From NCBI GenBank assembly GCA_963804495.1, contig CAWDQN010000010.1, positions 434,001 to 498,000 of the forward strand: a stretch of DNA of 64,000 bases, written 5' to 3'. Both the position numbers and the translations under genes were made by a program. Below the pieces are notes generated by a model. It was not told the origin of the DNA, searched no databases, and saw only the letters and a program-made list of their open reading frames with translations. Of this stretch, positions 35,152 to 47,378 are shown one piece after another. The DNA comes from Rhodovastum sp963804495. GTDB lineage: Bacteria; Pseudomonadota; Alphaproteobacteria; Acetobacterales; Acetobacteraceae. The first letter of the stretch is position 1; each line of letters opens with the position of its first letter.

Positions 35152-36549
35152 TCAGGCGGCGTAGCACACGGTGTCGACGAGACTGTGCAGGAGAGTCGTG
35201 GGAATTTCGATGACGTCCTTGCCCGGCCGGGACATTGAAAAATGCGGTGGGCACCAAAGTGCCCGGCGGACCGCGGCGATGGCATCGCTGAAGGTGGGCT
35301 CCTGCTTGGCGTACCAGGCAGCCCCGCGCGGGCGCAGGGCGGTGGTCGGTGCCCGCATCAATTGGTCGGCCCATAGCGTCACCAGCGAGAACAACCCAAG
35401 CAGTGCGGGGGTGGTGCGCAGGATGGCCAGGTCCGACCATTGCCGCTGGGTCTCGACGCCGAGATGGCGACGGACTTCCTGAAACGTCGTCTCCACCCGC
35501 CAGCGCGAGACGAAGCAGTTGAGGATGTCCGCCGGCGTGTCGTCGAGGTTGGTGCTGAGGAAGGCCTGCGGCTCGCGCTGGCCGGACGGGTCGCGCACCA
35601 GCACCCAGCGGATGGGCGCCGGCGGCAGGCCGGCATGGTACCAGACCGCGGTGCCGGAGACGATCTCGACCAGCCTTGTCTCGCCGCCATACCAGTCGGT
35701 CACCTGTAGCTTCGTCCAGGCGGTTGCTGGGTTTTCCAGGATGGCGCTGAGCTTCGGCAGACGCTTGCCTTTCAGCGGCGCACGACCGCGCTGGCCGGGC
35801 CGGCGAGGCGGGGCCGGCGCGAACAGGTTTGCATCAAGCCGCAGGCGAGTGATCAGACGGACGTGACGGCGGACCGCGGCGATCAGTTCGAGGGTGGCGA
35901 AGCTGCTATCGCCGACGATGGTGATGCGGCGGCCTGGCAGCCAGCGCCGCGTTTGCAGAATTGCCTGGATTGCCCAGCGGGTCAGCGGCTTGTGGCGCCG
36001 GCCCCGTTTCTCGTTGCTGCGTTGGGACGGCGCCAGGATGGTCAGGAACGGCAGCGCCCAGCGCCGCTTCGCCCACGGCACCGGCAGCACCACCATAAGC
36101 GACAGCCAGCGCAGGCCGCTGGTCTTGACGAAGAAGCCGCGCGAGGAGCGCACCGGATCGCGGTAGATGCCGCGGGCCGCGATGTTCGGCCCCCAGCGCC
36201 GCTCGATGGTGTCGTCGATGCCGATCACCACCTCGCCAGTCGGCAGCAAGGCGTCGAGCAGATGAACGAGCAGTCTGCGTGCCATGGCGTGCGAATTCCA
36301 GCGCGCCTCGCTCAGGACTTCGTGGAAGCGGCCGAAGCCCGGTTGGTCGGCCAGCCCCATCACCCGCAAGGCGGCGCTGACCGTCCGCTGGCCTGGTGCC
36401 AGCACCGCGCCGGCCACCAGGACCAGCACGCGCTGCCAGACCGGCGCGGTGAAACAGTCGCGGAATGGCACCAGCCAGGTCACCAGCAGCGACGGCACGG
36501 TGATGCCGCCGGAGGAAATGGGGGCGGCAGGGATGCGATCGGGTGTCAT
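35152..36549 (-). CDS. DDE transposase (IS701/IS4-like), apparently intact
   Basis: 465 residues from the ATG at 36549; an in-frame start at 36606 is also possible. Catalytic candidates are D112/D113 in VIGIDDTIERRWG, D214 in IVGDSSFATLE, and E353 in RWRVETTFQEVRRHLG, the spacing of a DDE fold with an insertion. The flanking LAPGQRTVSAALRVMGL-like text and ARGIYRDPVRSSRGF are typical of alphaproteobacterial DDE_5/IS701-like elements. No clear terminal inverted repeats or target duplication were found by eye. It marks the left side of an accessory patch between ftsH and the methyltransferase. Confidence 0.85.
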   Translation of the reverse strand: MTPDRIPAAPISSGGITVPSLLVTWLVPFRDCFTAPVWQRVLVLVAGAVLAPGQRTVSAALRVMGLADQPGFGRFHEVLSEARWNSHAMARRLLVHLLDALLPTGEVVIGIDDTIERRWGPNIAARGIYRDPVRSSRGFFVKTSGLRWLSLMVVLPVPWAKRRWALPFLTILAPSQRSNEKRGRRHKPLTRWAIQAILQTRRWLPGRRITIVGDSSFATLELIAAVRRHVRLITRLRLDANLFAPAPPRRPGQRGRAPLKGKRLPKLSAILENPATAWTKLQVTDWYGGETRLVEIVSGTAVWYHAGLPPAPIRWVLVRDPSGQREPQAFLSTNLDDTPADILNCFVSRWRVETTFQEVRRHLGVETQRQWSDLAILRTTPALLGLFSLVTLWADQLMRAPTTALRPRGAAWYAKQEPTFSDAIAAVRRALWCPPHFSMSRPGKDVIEIPTTLLHSLVDTVCYAA

Positions 36550-36635
36550 CGAATCCGTAGAATCGAACGACGCCCGTGTCGCAAGCCGCGCCGTTGCTTC
36601 GCTCATTCGTGGCGATGCGCCGTCCCCAGGCCACC

Positions 36636-36641
36636 TATAAT
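36636..36641 (+). promoter_or_regulatory. Candidate -10 element (TATAAT) for the small ORF at 36651
   Basis: A perfect TATAAT ends 9 nt before an ATG, so a transcript would start about 3 nt upstream of the start codon and be near-leaderless. No clear -35 is seen, and no Shine-Dalgarno precedes the ATG. Confidence 0.4.
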
Positions 36642-36650
36642 ATAGTGTGC

Positions 36651-36932
36651 ATGACCGACGGCATCGTCCAGCGCATCGAGCGCTTTACCTTCAGCCGCGG
36701 CGCTGTGCTGGTCGAGCGCCGCAACCGCGGCTACTCGCTCTACCACGCCGCCTCCGGGGCGCCGGTCGCACGCCTGCGCCCGAACGCCGACAACGATCGC
36801 GTCGAGGTGCTCTACTGGTCACTCAAGAAGGAATGCTGGTCACCCACCGGCCCGTTCGGCCGCACCGTCCTGCCGCTCGAAGACGCCCTCCGCTTCATCG
36901 CCACCGAGGATATCTTCTGGGCGCTGGTCTGA
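36651..36932 (+). CDS. Small hypothetical protein, 93 residues
   Basis: The protein starts MTDGIVQRIERFTFSRGAVL and contains RRNRGYSLYHAASGAPVARL and VLYWSLKKECWSPTGPFG, ending EDIFWALV. The pattern of alternating hydrophobic residues suggests a small beta-rich fold. I do not recognise the family. It lies just beside the transposase in the opposite direction and has GC-rich, coding-like codon use, so it could be a passenger of that element or a resident gene. The start is supported by a TATAAT promoter 9 nt upstream, with near-leaderless initiation. Function unknown. Confidence 0.6.
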   Translation: MTDGIVQRIERFTFSRGAVLVERRNRGYSLYHAASGAPVARLRPNADNDRVEVLYWSLKKECWSPTGPFGRTVLPLEDALRFIATEDIFWALV

Positions 36933-37123
36933 TGCGCACGTGGAATCACCGGCGGAAAGTCAAGCTGAGGGGAAACGTAATAGGATCTTCGCAATCGCCG
37001 CATAGCCCGAGTGGCTCAGGCGATGGGGCGGGGCCGCGGGATCGAAGCGACAAGCCCGCGCGCAGCCGCGGCATCTATACCAGCAAACGCCTGACAGTAC
37101 GTATCCAACGCCGCAGACTATTA

Positions 37124-38236
37124 TCAGAGATTGCCGGCCCGATTTACGCTGAATATCGGCGGTCTAGGGGCCTGGACGATAATCCCAATTGAAGTCGTGA
37201 CGAATCGACTTAATTGAAGCTTTAGGTGAGGAGAGTGATTATACGGTGGCAAATCTATAAATGCATCAATATCATCGCTTCCTGGAAAAAAATTGAATGG
37301 ACGAATATTATAGCCAGCAGCGGTTAACCTATAAGCTAGCCTTTTCATATCGCGCATCCGGAATAGGACTGTCTCTCCTTCCTCCAAAGTTTCATCGTTC
37401 GATGACAAATTGAATTCCGTTGTGTGAACGGCGACTCCACCTGGTCTGAGTGTCTTCAAGCTATTTTCAATGAATTTTATGCCTTTCTCTATGCTACCGA
37501 GATGTTCCAAACAACATGAAGACCAACAAAAATCAACTTCTCTATATGAATCAGGAATGCTGTTCATATCGGCGTATTCGAAACGAACAAATCGCTTAAA
37601 TAGAGATGCCTCAACTACATCTTCGTAAAACAATGTGTCGAGACATTCTGTGTATTGTTTGCTATTAGACCATTCTTTGGCCGTATTAGGTGGTGCATCC
37701 GTAGCTATGACGGAGATGCCTGCAGCAGCCATACAAGACGGAAGGGGCTCGCGCCCGGTCCCAAAACCAAGGCCTCGTGCACCAGGATAAAAAACACCAC
37801 AATGCTTAAGGGACTGTAAAATATAAATATATTCCCATTGCTTGCGATGTAACACTGGTTTATAGTGCAATTTTGCACACCAATCGCTATAAATACTTTC
37901 TTTAAATTGATTGCATGTGCAAAGTTGTGATGTCGGATTGGATAGCGTTGGGCTAATCATATTGGGAAATTCCGGGTCATTTTGTAGCAACCAATGAATC
38001 AGAAATGTTGAAAAACTATAAGATTTGGATATTTTCTGACCGGAATCGTAAAAATTTTTAAATTCTGGAAGCTGGGAGAAGTGTCTTCTTATGCTCTCGA
38101 AAGAATCATAATTACCAATATATTGATTGATTAAGTCGGGTTGCTCTGTTTCTTTTCCAAGAAACAACCTATATGCCCAAATAATTGACTCCAGCGACAT
38201 CGTTTGCTGTGAAATAGAATTTTGGTCTGACATCAT
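37124..38236 (-). CDS. SAM-dependent methyltransferase, AT-rich and probably acquired
   Basis: 370 residues. An N-terminal helical region of about 130 residues precedes a class I methyltransferase domain: motif I as GLGFGTGREPLPSCMAAAG, then VIATDAP as the acidic loop, FEYADMNSIP, and VDFCWSSCCLEHLG as motif IV, with an LRPGGVAVHTTEF strand. Relatives often act on sugars or lipids in surface polysaccharide clusters. Codon use and base composition are far more AT-rich (near 40% GC by eye) than all neighbours, a strong sign of transfer. AGGA lies 5 nt before the first ATG. Substrate unknown. Confidence 0.8.
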   Translation of the reverse strand: MMSDQNSISQQTMSLESIIWAYRLFLGKETEQPDLINQYIGNYDSFESIRRHFSQLPEFKNFYDSGQKISKSYSFSTFLIHWLLQNDPEFPNMISPTLSNPTSQLCTCNQFKESIYSDWCAKLHYKPVLHRKQWEYIYILQSLKHCGVFYPGARGLGFGTGREPLPSCMAAAGISVIATDAPPNTAKEWSNSKQYTECLDTLFYEDVVEASLFKRFVRFEYADMNSIPDSYREVDFCWSSCCLEHLGSIEKGIKFIENSLKTLRPGGVAVHTTEFNLSSNDETLEEGETVLFRMRDMKRLAYRLTAAGYNIRPFNFFPGSDDIDAFIDLPPYNHSPHLKLQLSRFVTTSIGIIVQAPRPPIFSVNRAGNL

Positions 38237-38370
38237 CGTAATCCTAGTGTCCGAGGTCTTGAACTGCTGACTCTATTTTCGTCAAAACCTGATTGGCCTT
38301 TTTTTATGATGTGGCATGCCCATGTTTGTCAAGGCTAATTGATCGATCCTCGGCGGTTGGTTCCTGTGGT

Positions 38371-38450
38371 GTCGAGGTTTCGGGCGGTGCGAGCGCGCAG
38401 CGCATTGAGCATCGAGGGACAATAGAGCCGTGCCGGCCCGGAACCTCGAC
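38371..38450. repeat. Inverted repeat pair in the gap after the methyltransferase
   Basis: GTCGAGGTTTCGGG at 38371-38384 and CCCGGAACCTCGAC at 38437-38450 are inverted with one mismatch, 52 bp apart. The 465-bp gap between the methyltransferase start and the acyl-CoA dehydrogenase otherwise holds only repeat copy 5. This may be the ends of a small decayed element. Confidence 0.55.
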
Positions 38451-38559
38451 ATGGCCGCCAGGCGCAATTCATTATAACTTGCATGAATATGCAATAGGAC
38501 ATCATGCTGTCTAATCAGGTGACGTTTAGCGGCTTCCATGCTGGGCAATCGGCTGAAGG

Positions 38560-38632
38560 AAGCAAGGCCAGGGCCCCGCCCTGGACCCGCCAGGGGGCGG
38601 TGGCCCCCTGGACCCCATTCCTTAAGCGGTTG
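38560..38632 (+). repeat. Dispersed two-hairpin intergenic repeat, copy 5
   Basis: It contains GCAAGGCCAGGGCCCCGCC, CTGGACCCGCCAGGGGGCGG, then TGGCCCCCTGG. It lies 70 bp before the acyl-CoA dehydrogenase gene. The second stem differs from the other copies in base but not in pairing (CCAGGGGGC / GGCCCCCTGG), suggesting the structure is what is kept. Confidence 0.8.
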
Positions 38633-38701
38633 GCCGCTTGACGCGGTTCCTTCGGACGGCGACAAGCGCTGGGAAAGACGGGCGCGCCCGGGAGGAAACA
38701 C

Positions 38702-39847
38702 ATGGATTTCAGCCTGACCGAGGAGCAGCTTGCCTTCCAGGACACCGCCCGCAGTTTCGCCCGCGAGCGGCTTCTGCCGCATGCCTCGCGCTGGGACGAG
38801 GAGCGGCATTTTCCGGCCGAGGAACTCCGCGCCGCCGCCCTGCTGGGCTTCGCCGGTATTTACGTCGACGAAGACCATGGCGGTACCGGGCTGACACGGC
38901 TGGATGCGGCGCTGATTTTCGAGGAACTGGCGGCGGCCGACCCCTCCACGGCGGCTTTTCTCAGCATTCACAACATGGTGGCCTGGATGCTGGCGCGCTT
39001 CGGCGACGAGGAGCTGCGGGCCCGCCTGCTGCCCAAAGTGCTGACCTGCGAGCATTTCGTCAGCTACTGCCTGACCGAACCGGGCGCCGGCAGCGACGCA
39101 GCGGCGCTGCGCACGCGGGCCGAACGGCACGGCAATGCCCAGTACCGGCTGAACGGAGCCAAGGCGTTCATCTCCGGCGGTGGGATCGCCGACCTGTACG
39201 CGACCATGGTGCGCACCGGCGAGGACGGGCCGGGCGGCATTTCCTGCATGGTGGTTGAGAAAACCGCGCGCGGAATTTCCTTCGGCAAGCCGGAGCGCAA
39301 GATGGGCTGGAATAGTCAGCCCACCACCTCGGTGACCTTCCAGGATTGCCTGGTGCCGGTGGAGAACCGGGTGGGCGCCGAGGGCAGCGGGTTCCGCATC
39401 GCCATGATGGGCTTGGATGGCGGGCGCATCAACATCGCCGCCTGCAGCCTGGGCGGCGCCCGCGCCTGTCTGGAGGCGGCGACCGCCTATGTGCGCGAAC
39501 GTCGCGCCTTCGGCCGCACGCTGGCGGATTTCCAGTCGCTGCAATTCAAACTGGCCGACATGGCGACGGAACTGGACGCGGCGCGGCTGCTGGTGCACCG
39601 CGCCGCGATCGCGCTGGACACCCGTGCCCCCGACGCCACCCTGCACTGCGCCATGGCGAAGCGCTTTGCCACCGATGTGTGCTTTCGCATTTGCGACGAG
39701 GCGCTGCAACTGCACGGCGGCTATGGCTACATCAAGGAATACCAGATCGAGCGCTACCTGCGCGATTTGCGGGTGCACCGCATTCTGGAAGGCACCAACG
39801 AAATCATGCGCGTGATCATCGCGCGCAAGCTGTTGGAGGCGGCATGA
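38702..39847 (+). CDS. Acyl-CoA dehydrogenase, isobutyryl-CoA dehydrogenase type
   Basis: 381 residues with the ACAD layout: N-terminal helices (MDFSLTEEQLAFQDTARSFA), FAD contacts YCLTEPGAGSDAAA and AFISGGG, and C-terminal helices with QLHGGYGYIKEYQIERYLRD and EGTNEIMR, the site of the catalytic Glu in this subfamily. It uses FAD and passes electrons to ETF. Its coupling to mmsB (ATGA overlap) points to valine breakdown, isobutyryl-CoA to methacrylyl-CoA. Substrate identity is inferred from neighbours and best motif likeness, not proven. Confidence 0.88.
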   Translation: MDFSLTEEQLAFQDTARSFARERLLPHASRWDEERHFPAEELRAAALLGFAGIYVDEDHGGTGLTRLDAALIFEELAAADPSTAAFLSIHNMVAWMLARFGDEELRARLLPKVLTCEHFVSYCLTEPGAGSDAAALRTRAERHGNAQYRLNGAKAFISGGGIADLYATMVRTGEDGPGGISCMVVEKTARGISFGKPERKMGWNSQPTTSVTFQDCLVPVENRVGAEGSGFRIAMMGLDGGRINIAACSLGGARACLEAATAYVRERRAFGRTLADFQSLQFKLADMATELDAARLLVHRAAIALDTRAPDATLHCAMAKRFATDVCFRICDEALQLHGGYGYIKEYQIERYLRDLRVHRILEGTNEIMRVIIARKLLEAA

Positions 39848-40737
39848 ACATCGCATTCATCGGCCTGGGCAATATGGGTCTGCCCATGGCGGCCAATCTG
39901 CTGAAGGCCGGGCACGACGTGTCCGGGTTCGACCTCAGTGCCGCGTCGCTGGAAAAACACGCGGCGAATGGCGGCCGCGCGGCGACCTCGGTGGCGGCGG
40001 CGGTGGCCGGCGCGTCGGTGGTGATCACCATGCTGCCTGCCGGCAAACACGTGGCCGCTGTGCTGCCCGACATCCTCGCCGCCGTGACCGACAACCCGCT
40101 GCTGATCGACAGTTCCACCATCAACGTCGAAACCGCGCGGCTGGTGGCGGCGCAGGCCGCGGAGCATGGGATCGCGATGCTGGACGCACCGGTCTCCGGC
40201 GGCGTGGGCGGTGCCACCGCCGGCACCCTGACCTTTATGGTCGGCGGCACCGATGCGGCCTTCGCCCGCGGGCTGTCGGTGCTGCAGGCGATGGGCAGGA
40301 ACATCGTGCACGCGGGTGAACCCGGCGCCGGCCAGTCGGCGAAGATCTGCAACAACATGATCCTCGGCATTTGCATGATCGGCGTCTCCGAGGCGTTCGT
40401 GCTGGCCGACCGGCTCGGGCTGGACCGGCAGAAATTGTTCGATATCGCCTCGACCTCCTCGGGCCAGTGCTGGTCGCTGACCAGTTATTGTCCGGTGCCG
40501 GGACCGGTGCCCACCTCGCCGGCCAATCGCGGCTACCAGCCGGGATTCGCCGCGTCGCTGATGTTGAAGGACCTGCTGCTCGCCCAGCAGGCGGCGGCGG
40601 CGGGCGGGGCACCCACGCCGCTGGGCGCGCACGCGGCGCGGCTCTACCAGGCGCTGGTGGAATTGGGGGATGGCGATCGCGACTTCTCGGTGACCTACGA
40701 GTATCTTTCCGACCTGTACCGCGACGAGGCGCCGTGA
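39844..40737 (+). CDS. mmsB: 3-hydroxyisobutyrate dehydrogenase
   Basis: 297 residues of the beta-hydroxyacid dehydrogenase family: NAD fold MNIAFIGLGNMGLPMAANL with GLGNMG, LLIDSSTINVETAR, substrate loop DAPVSGGVGGATAGTL, and the catalytic Lys region GAGQSAKICNNMILG. It oxidises 3-hydroxyisobutyrate to methylmalonate semialdehyde in valine catabolism. The ATG overlaps the upstream stop in ATGA, and its own stop overlaps the next ATG by one base (TGATG), so three genes are translationally chained. Confidence 0.95.
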   Translation: MNIAFIGLGNMGLPMAANLLKAGHDVSGFDLSAASLEKHAANGGRAATSVAAAVAGASVVITMLPAGKHVAAVLPDILAAVTDNPLLIDSSTINVETARLVAAQAAEHGIAMLDAPVSGGVGGATAGTLTFMVGGTDAAFARGLSVLQAMGRNIVHAGEPGAGQSAKICNNMILGICMIGVSEAFVLADRLGLDRQKLFDIASTSSGQCWSLTSYCPVPGPVPTSPANRGYQPGFAASLMLKDLLLAQQAAAAGGAPTPLGAHAARLYQALVELGDGDRDFSVTYEYLSDLYRDEAP

Positions 40738-42416
40738 TGTCCGGCCCGGCGTTCAAGGCGGCGCGGTCCTTCCTGCTGGCGCATCGCACCGATTACGCCA
40801 CCGCCTACGCGGGATTCCGCTGGCCGGTGCTGCAAAATTTCAACTGGGCGCTGGACTGGTTCGATACCGAACTGGCCTGCGGCGCGCTCGCCGGCACGCC
40901 GGCGCTGCGCATTGTCGGGCCGGGGGCAGCGGAGCTCACATTCCGCGATCTTTCGCAGCGGTCGAACCGGGTGGCCAACGGGCTGCGTGCTCTGGGGCTA
41001 CGGCGCGGCGACCGCGTGCTGGTGATGCTGGGCAATGTCGCGCCGCTCTGGGAGGTGATGCTGGCGGCGATGAAGCTCGGCGCCGTGGTGGTGCCGGCAA
41101 CCACGCTGCTGACGGCGGAGGATTTGGCCGAGCGCGTCGCCCGGGCGCGGGTGCGCTTCGTGGTGACCGCGGCGGCGGACGCCGGCAAACTGTCCATGCT
41201 GGCGGCCGAGGTGCCGCGCATTGTCGTCGGCGAGCCGGCGGCGGGATGCATGGCCTACGAGAGTTTGCTGGCCTCACCTGCCGAATTTGTGCCCGATGGG
41301 GTGACGGCGGCGGATGATCCGCTGCTGCTCTATTTCACGTCGGGCACCACGGCGAAGCCGAAGCTGGTGCTGCACAGCCACGCCTCCTACCCGGTCGGCC
41401 ATCTGTCGACCATGTACTGGCTCGGGTTGCAGCCGGGCGATGTGCATCTGAACATTTCCTCCCCGGGCTGGGCCAAGCACGCCTGGTCGTGTTTCTTCGC
41501 CCCCTGGAACGCCGGCGCCTGCGTGTTCATCGCCAACCAGCCGCGCTTTCATGCCAGCAGCCTGCTCGACGCGATTCGCGACAATGGCGTCACCACGCTG
41601 TGCGCCCCGCCGACGGTGTGGCGCATGTTCATCCAGGAAGACCTGGCGGCGTGGAAGATGGGATTGCGGGAAGTCTGCGGCGCGGGCGAGCCGTTGAATC
41701 CGGAGGTCATCGAGCAGGTGCAAAACGCCTGGGGGCTGACCATCCGCGACGGCTATGGCCAGACCGAAACCACCGCGCAGATCGGCAATTCGCCCGGCCA
41801 GGCGGTGAAGCCGGGCTCGATGGGTCGGCCGTTGCCCGGCTATGCCATCCGTCTGCTCGATGCCGATGACCATGAGGCCGAGGAAGGGGCAGTGTGCATC
41901 GCCCTGTCGCCGCGTCCGCTGCCGGTCATGCGCGGCTATCAGAACGATGACGGCGGCATCGATCCGGTGGAGGGGGAGGTGTACCGCACCGGCGATGTCG
42001 CCAGCCGCGACGCCGAGGGGTATCTGACCTATGTCGGCCGCGCCGATGATATTTTCAAAGCCTCCGACTACCGCATCAGCCCCTTCGAGCTGGAGAGTGT
42101 GCTGATCGAGCATGCGGCGGTGGCCGAGGCGGCGGTGGTGCCCGCCCCCGATCCGCTGCGCCTCGCGGTGCCGAAAGCCTATGTCGCGCTGGTGGCCGGG
42201 CATGAGCCCGACCGTGACACAGCGCTGTCGATCTTCCGCCACTTGCGCGCCCGGCTGGCGCCTTACAAGCGGGTGCGCCGCCTCGAGTTTGCCGATTTGC
42301 CGAAGACCATCAGCGGGAAAATCCGCCGCGTCGAGCTTCGCCGCGGCGAGGCCGCGCGCAGCGTTCGCTCCGAGGCGGAATGGCGCGAGGATGATTTCCC
42401 CGAACTTCAGGGCTGA
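40737..42416 (+). CDS. AMP-forming acyl-CoA synthetase
   Basis: 559 residues of the ANL superfamily: P-loop LLYFTSGTTAKPKLVLHSH, A5 motif DGYGQTETT, A7/A8 EVYRTGDVASRDAEGYLTYVGRADD and FKASDYRISPFELE, and the catalytic A10 Lys in LPKTISGKIRR. It activates a carboxylic acid to its CoA thioester. Short or branched acids fit the context, and such ligases are frequent in liu clusters. It starts one base inside the mmsB stop and is followed by ivd after 6 bp, in one operon. Exact substrate unknown. Confidence 0.9.
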   Translation: MSGPAFKAARSFLLAHRTDYATAYAGFRWPVLQNFNWALDWFDTELACGALAGTPALRIVGPGAAELTFRDLSQRSNRVANGLRALGLRRGDRVLVMLGNVAPLWEVMLAAMKLGAVVVPATTLLTAEDLAERVARARVRFVVTAAADAGKLSMLAAEVPRIVVGEPAAGCMAYESLLASPAEFVPDGVTAADDPLLLYFTSGTTAKPKLVLHSHASYPVGHLSTMYWLGLQPGDVHLNISSPGWAKHAWSCFFAPWNAGACVFIANQPRFHASSLLDAIRDNGVTTLCAPPTVWRMFIQEDLAAWKMGLREVCGAGEPLNPEVIEQVQNAWGLTIRDGYGQTETTAQIGNSPGQAVKPGSMGRPLPGYAIRLLDADDHEAEEGAVCIALSPRPLPVMRGYQNDDGGIDPVEGEVYRTGDVASRDAEGYLTYVGRADDIFKASDYRISPFELESVLIEHAAVAEAAVVPAPDPLRLAVPKAYVALVAGHEPDRDTALSIFRHLRARLAPYKRVRRLEFADLPKTISGKIRRVELRRGEAARSVRSEAEWREDDFPELQG

Positions 42417-42422
42417 GCGATC

Positions 42423-43594
42423 ATGGTTGCCAACACCGCCTATGGGCTCGACTTCGAGCTCGGCGACGACATCGACATGCTGCGCGACACGGTGCGCCGT
42501 TTCACCGACGCCGAAATTGCCCCGCGCGCCGCCGCGATCGACCGCGACAATACGTTTCCCGCCGATCTGTGGCGCAAGATGGGCGACATCGGCATCCTCG
42601 GCATCACCGCCGACGAGGAATTCGGCGGCGCCGCCATGGGTTACCTGGCCCATTGCGTGGCGATGGAGGAGGTCAGCCGCGGCTCGGCCTCGGTAGGGCT
42701 TTCCTACGGCGCCCATTCCAACCTGTGCGTGAACCAGATCCGGCGCAACGGCACGCCCACACAGAAGCGGCACTATCTGCCGAAACTGATCAGCGGCGAG
42801 CATGTCGGCGCGCTCGCCATGAGCGAGCCGGGCGCGGGTTCGGACGTGGTGGGCATGAAGCTGCGCGCCGAGAAGCGCGGCGACCGTTATGTGCTGAACG
42901 GCACCAAGTTCTGGATCACCAATGGGCCGGCCGCCGATGTCGTGGTCGTTTATGGCAAGACCACGCCCGACGCCGGTCCGCGCGGCATCACTGCGTTTCT
43001 GGTGGAGAAGGCGTTCCCCGGGTTTTCCTGCGCGCAAAAGCTCGACAAACTTGGCATGCGCGGCTCGGACACCGGCGAGCTTGTGTTCACCGATTGCGAA
43101 GTGCCGGCGGAGAACGTGCTCGGCGCGGTGGATGGCGGCGTCGCCGTGCTGATGAGCGGGCTCGACTACGAGCGCGCGGTGCTGGCGGCAGGGCCGCTGG
43201 GCATCATGCAGGCCTGCCTGGACATCGTGCTGCCCTATGTGCACGAGCGCCGCCAGTTCGGCCAGCCGATCGGCGAGTTCCAGATCATGCAGGGCAAGCT
43301 TGCGGATATCTACACCACGCTGAATGTGGCGAAATCCTATGTCTATACAGTGGCGAAAGCCTGCGACCGCGGCCGCACCACGCGCAAGGACGCGGCCGGC
43401 GCCATCCTCTACGCCGCCGAGCGGGCCACCTGGATGGCGCTGGAGGCGATTCAGATTCTCGGCGGCAACGGCTATATCAACGACTACCCGACCGGCCGTT
43501 TGCTGCGCGATGCCAAGCTGTACGAAATCGGAGCGGGCACGAGCGAAATCCGCCGCATGCTGATCGGGCGGGAATTGTTCAAGGAAACCGCCTG

Positions 43595-43595
<1 letters not shown>
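42423..43595 (+). CDS. ivd: Isovaleryl-CoA dehydrogenase
   Basis: 390 residues. FAD/ETF-linked oxidation of isovaleryl-CoA to 3-methylcrotonyl-CoA in leucine catabolism. The IVD-specific pattern is present: the catalytic Glu lies in GLDYERAVLAAGPLG rather than near the C-terminus, with LSYGAHSNLCVNQI, ALAMSEPGAGSDVVGM and QILGGNGYINDYPTGRLLRD. It ends one base into liuB (TGATG). Together with the carboxylase genes this fixes the pathway as leucine degradation. Confidence 0.94.
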
Positions 43596-45199
<1,604 letters not shown>

Positions 45200-45204
45200 G
45201 CCGC

Positions 45205-47178
<1,974 letters not shown>

Positions 47179-47378
47179 CGGGATGCCGCGCGGCGAGCGA
47201 CCGAAAATTGCCGGTCCCGGCGGAAGAAAGGCACCGATCTTGCCGCCGGACCTTGCCGCGCGCAGTGTTGCTGCCTTTATGCGCGCTCGCGTGAGCGTGC
47301 ATGGATAGGGCGTAGGTGCTGTCCTATTCTCCTTCGATAAGGGGACCCGGCCAAGCGGTCGCAGATGGGGCGGACGGA

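Noticed and set aside
35073..37024. Possible terminal inverted repeats around the transposase and small ORF (GCCTGAG..CTCGG..CT on both sides)
   Set aside because: The match needs a 3-nt and a 1-nt gap, lacks a target duplication, and is short enough to arise by chance in GC-rich DNA.
36932..37192. 86-codon frame starting in a TGATG overlap with the 93-residue ORF
   Set aside because: The second half has poor coding character and runs into the methyltransferase 3' end; no recognisable motif.
38293..38514. 73-codon frame in the gap before the acyl-CoA dehydrogenase
   Set aside because: No ribosome-binding site, no similarity, and it spans the inverted-repeat pair.
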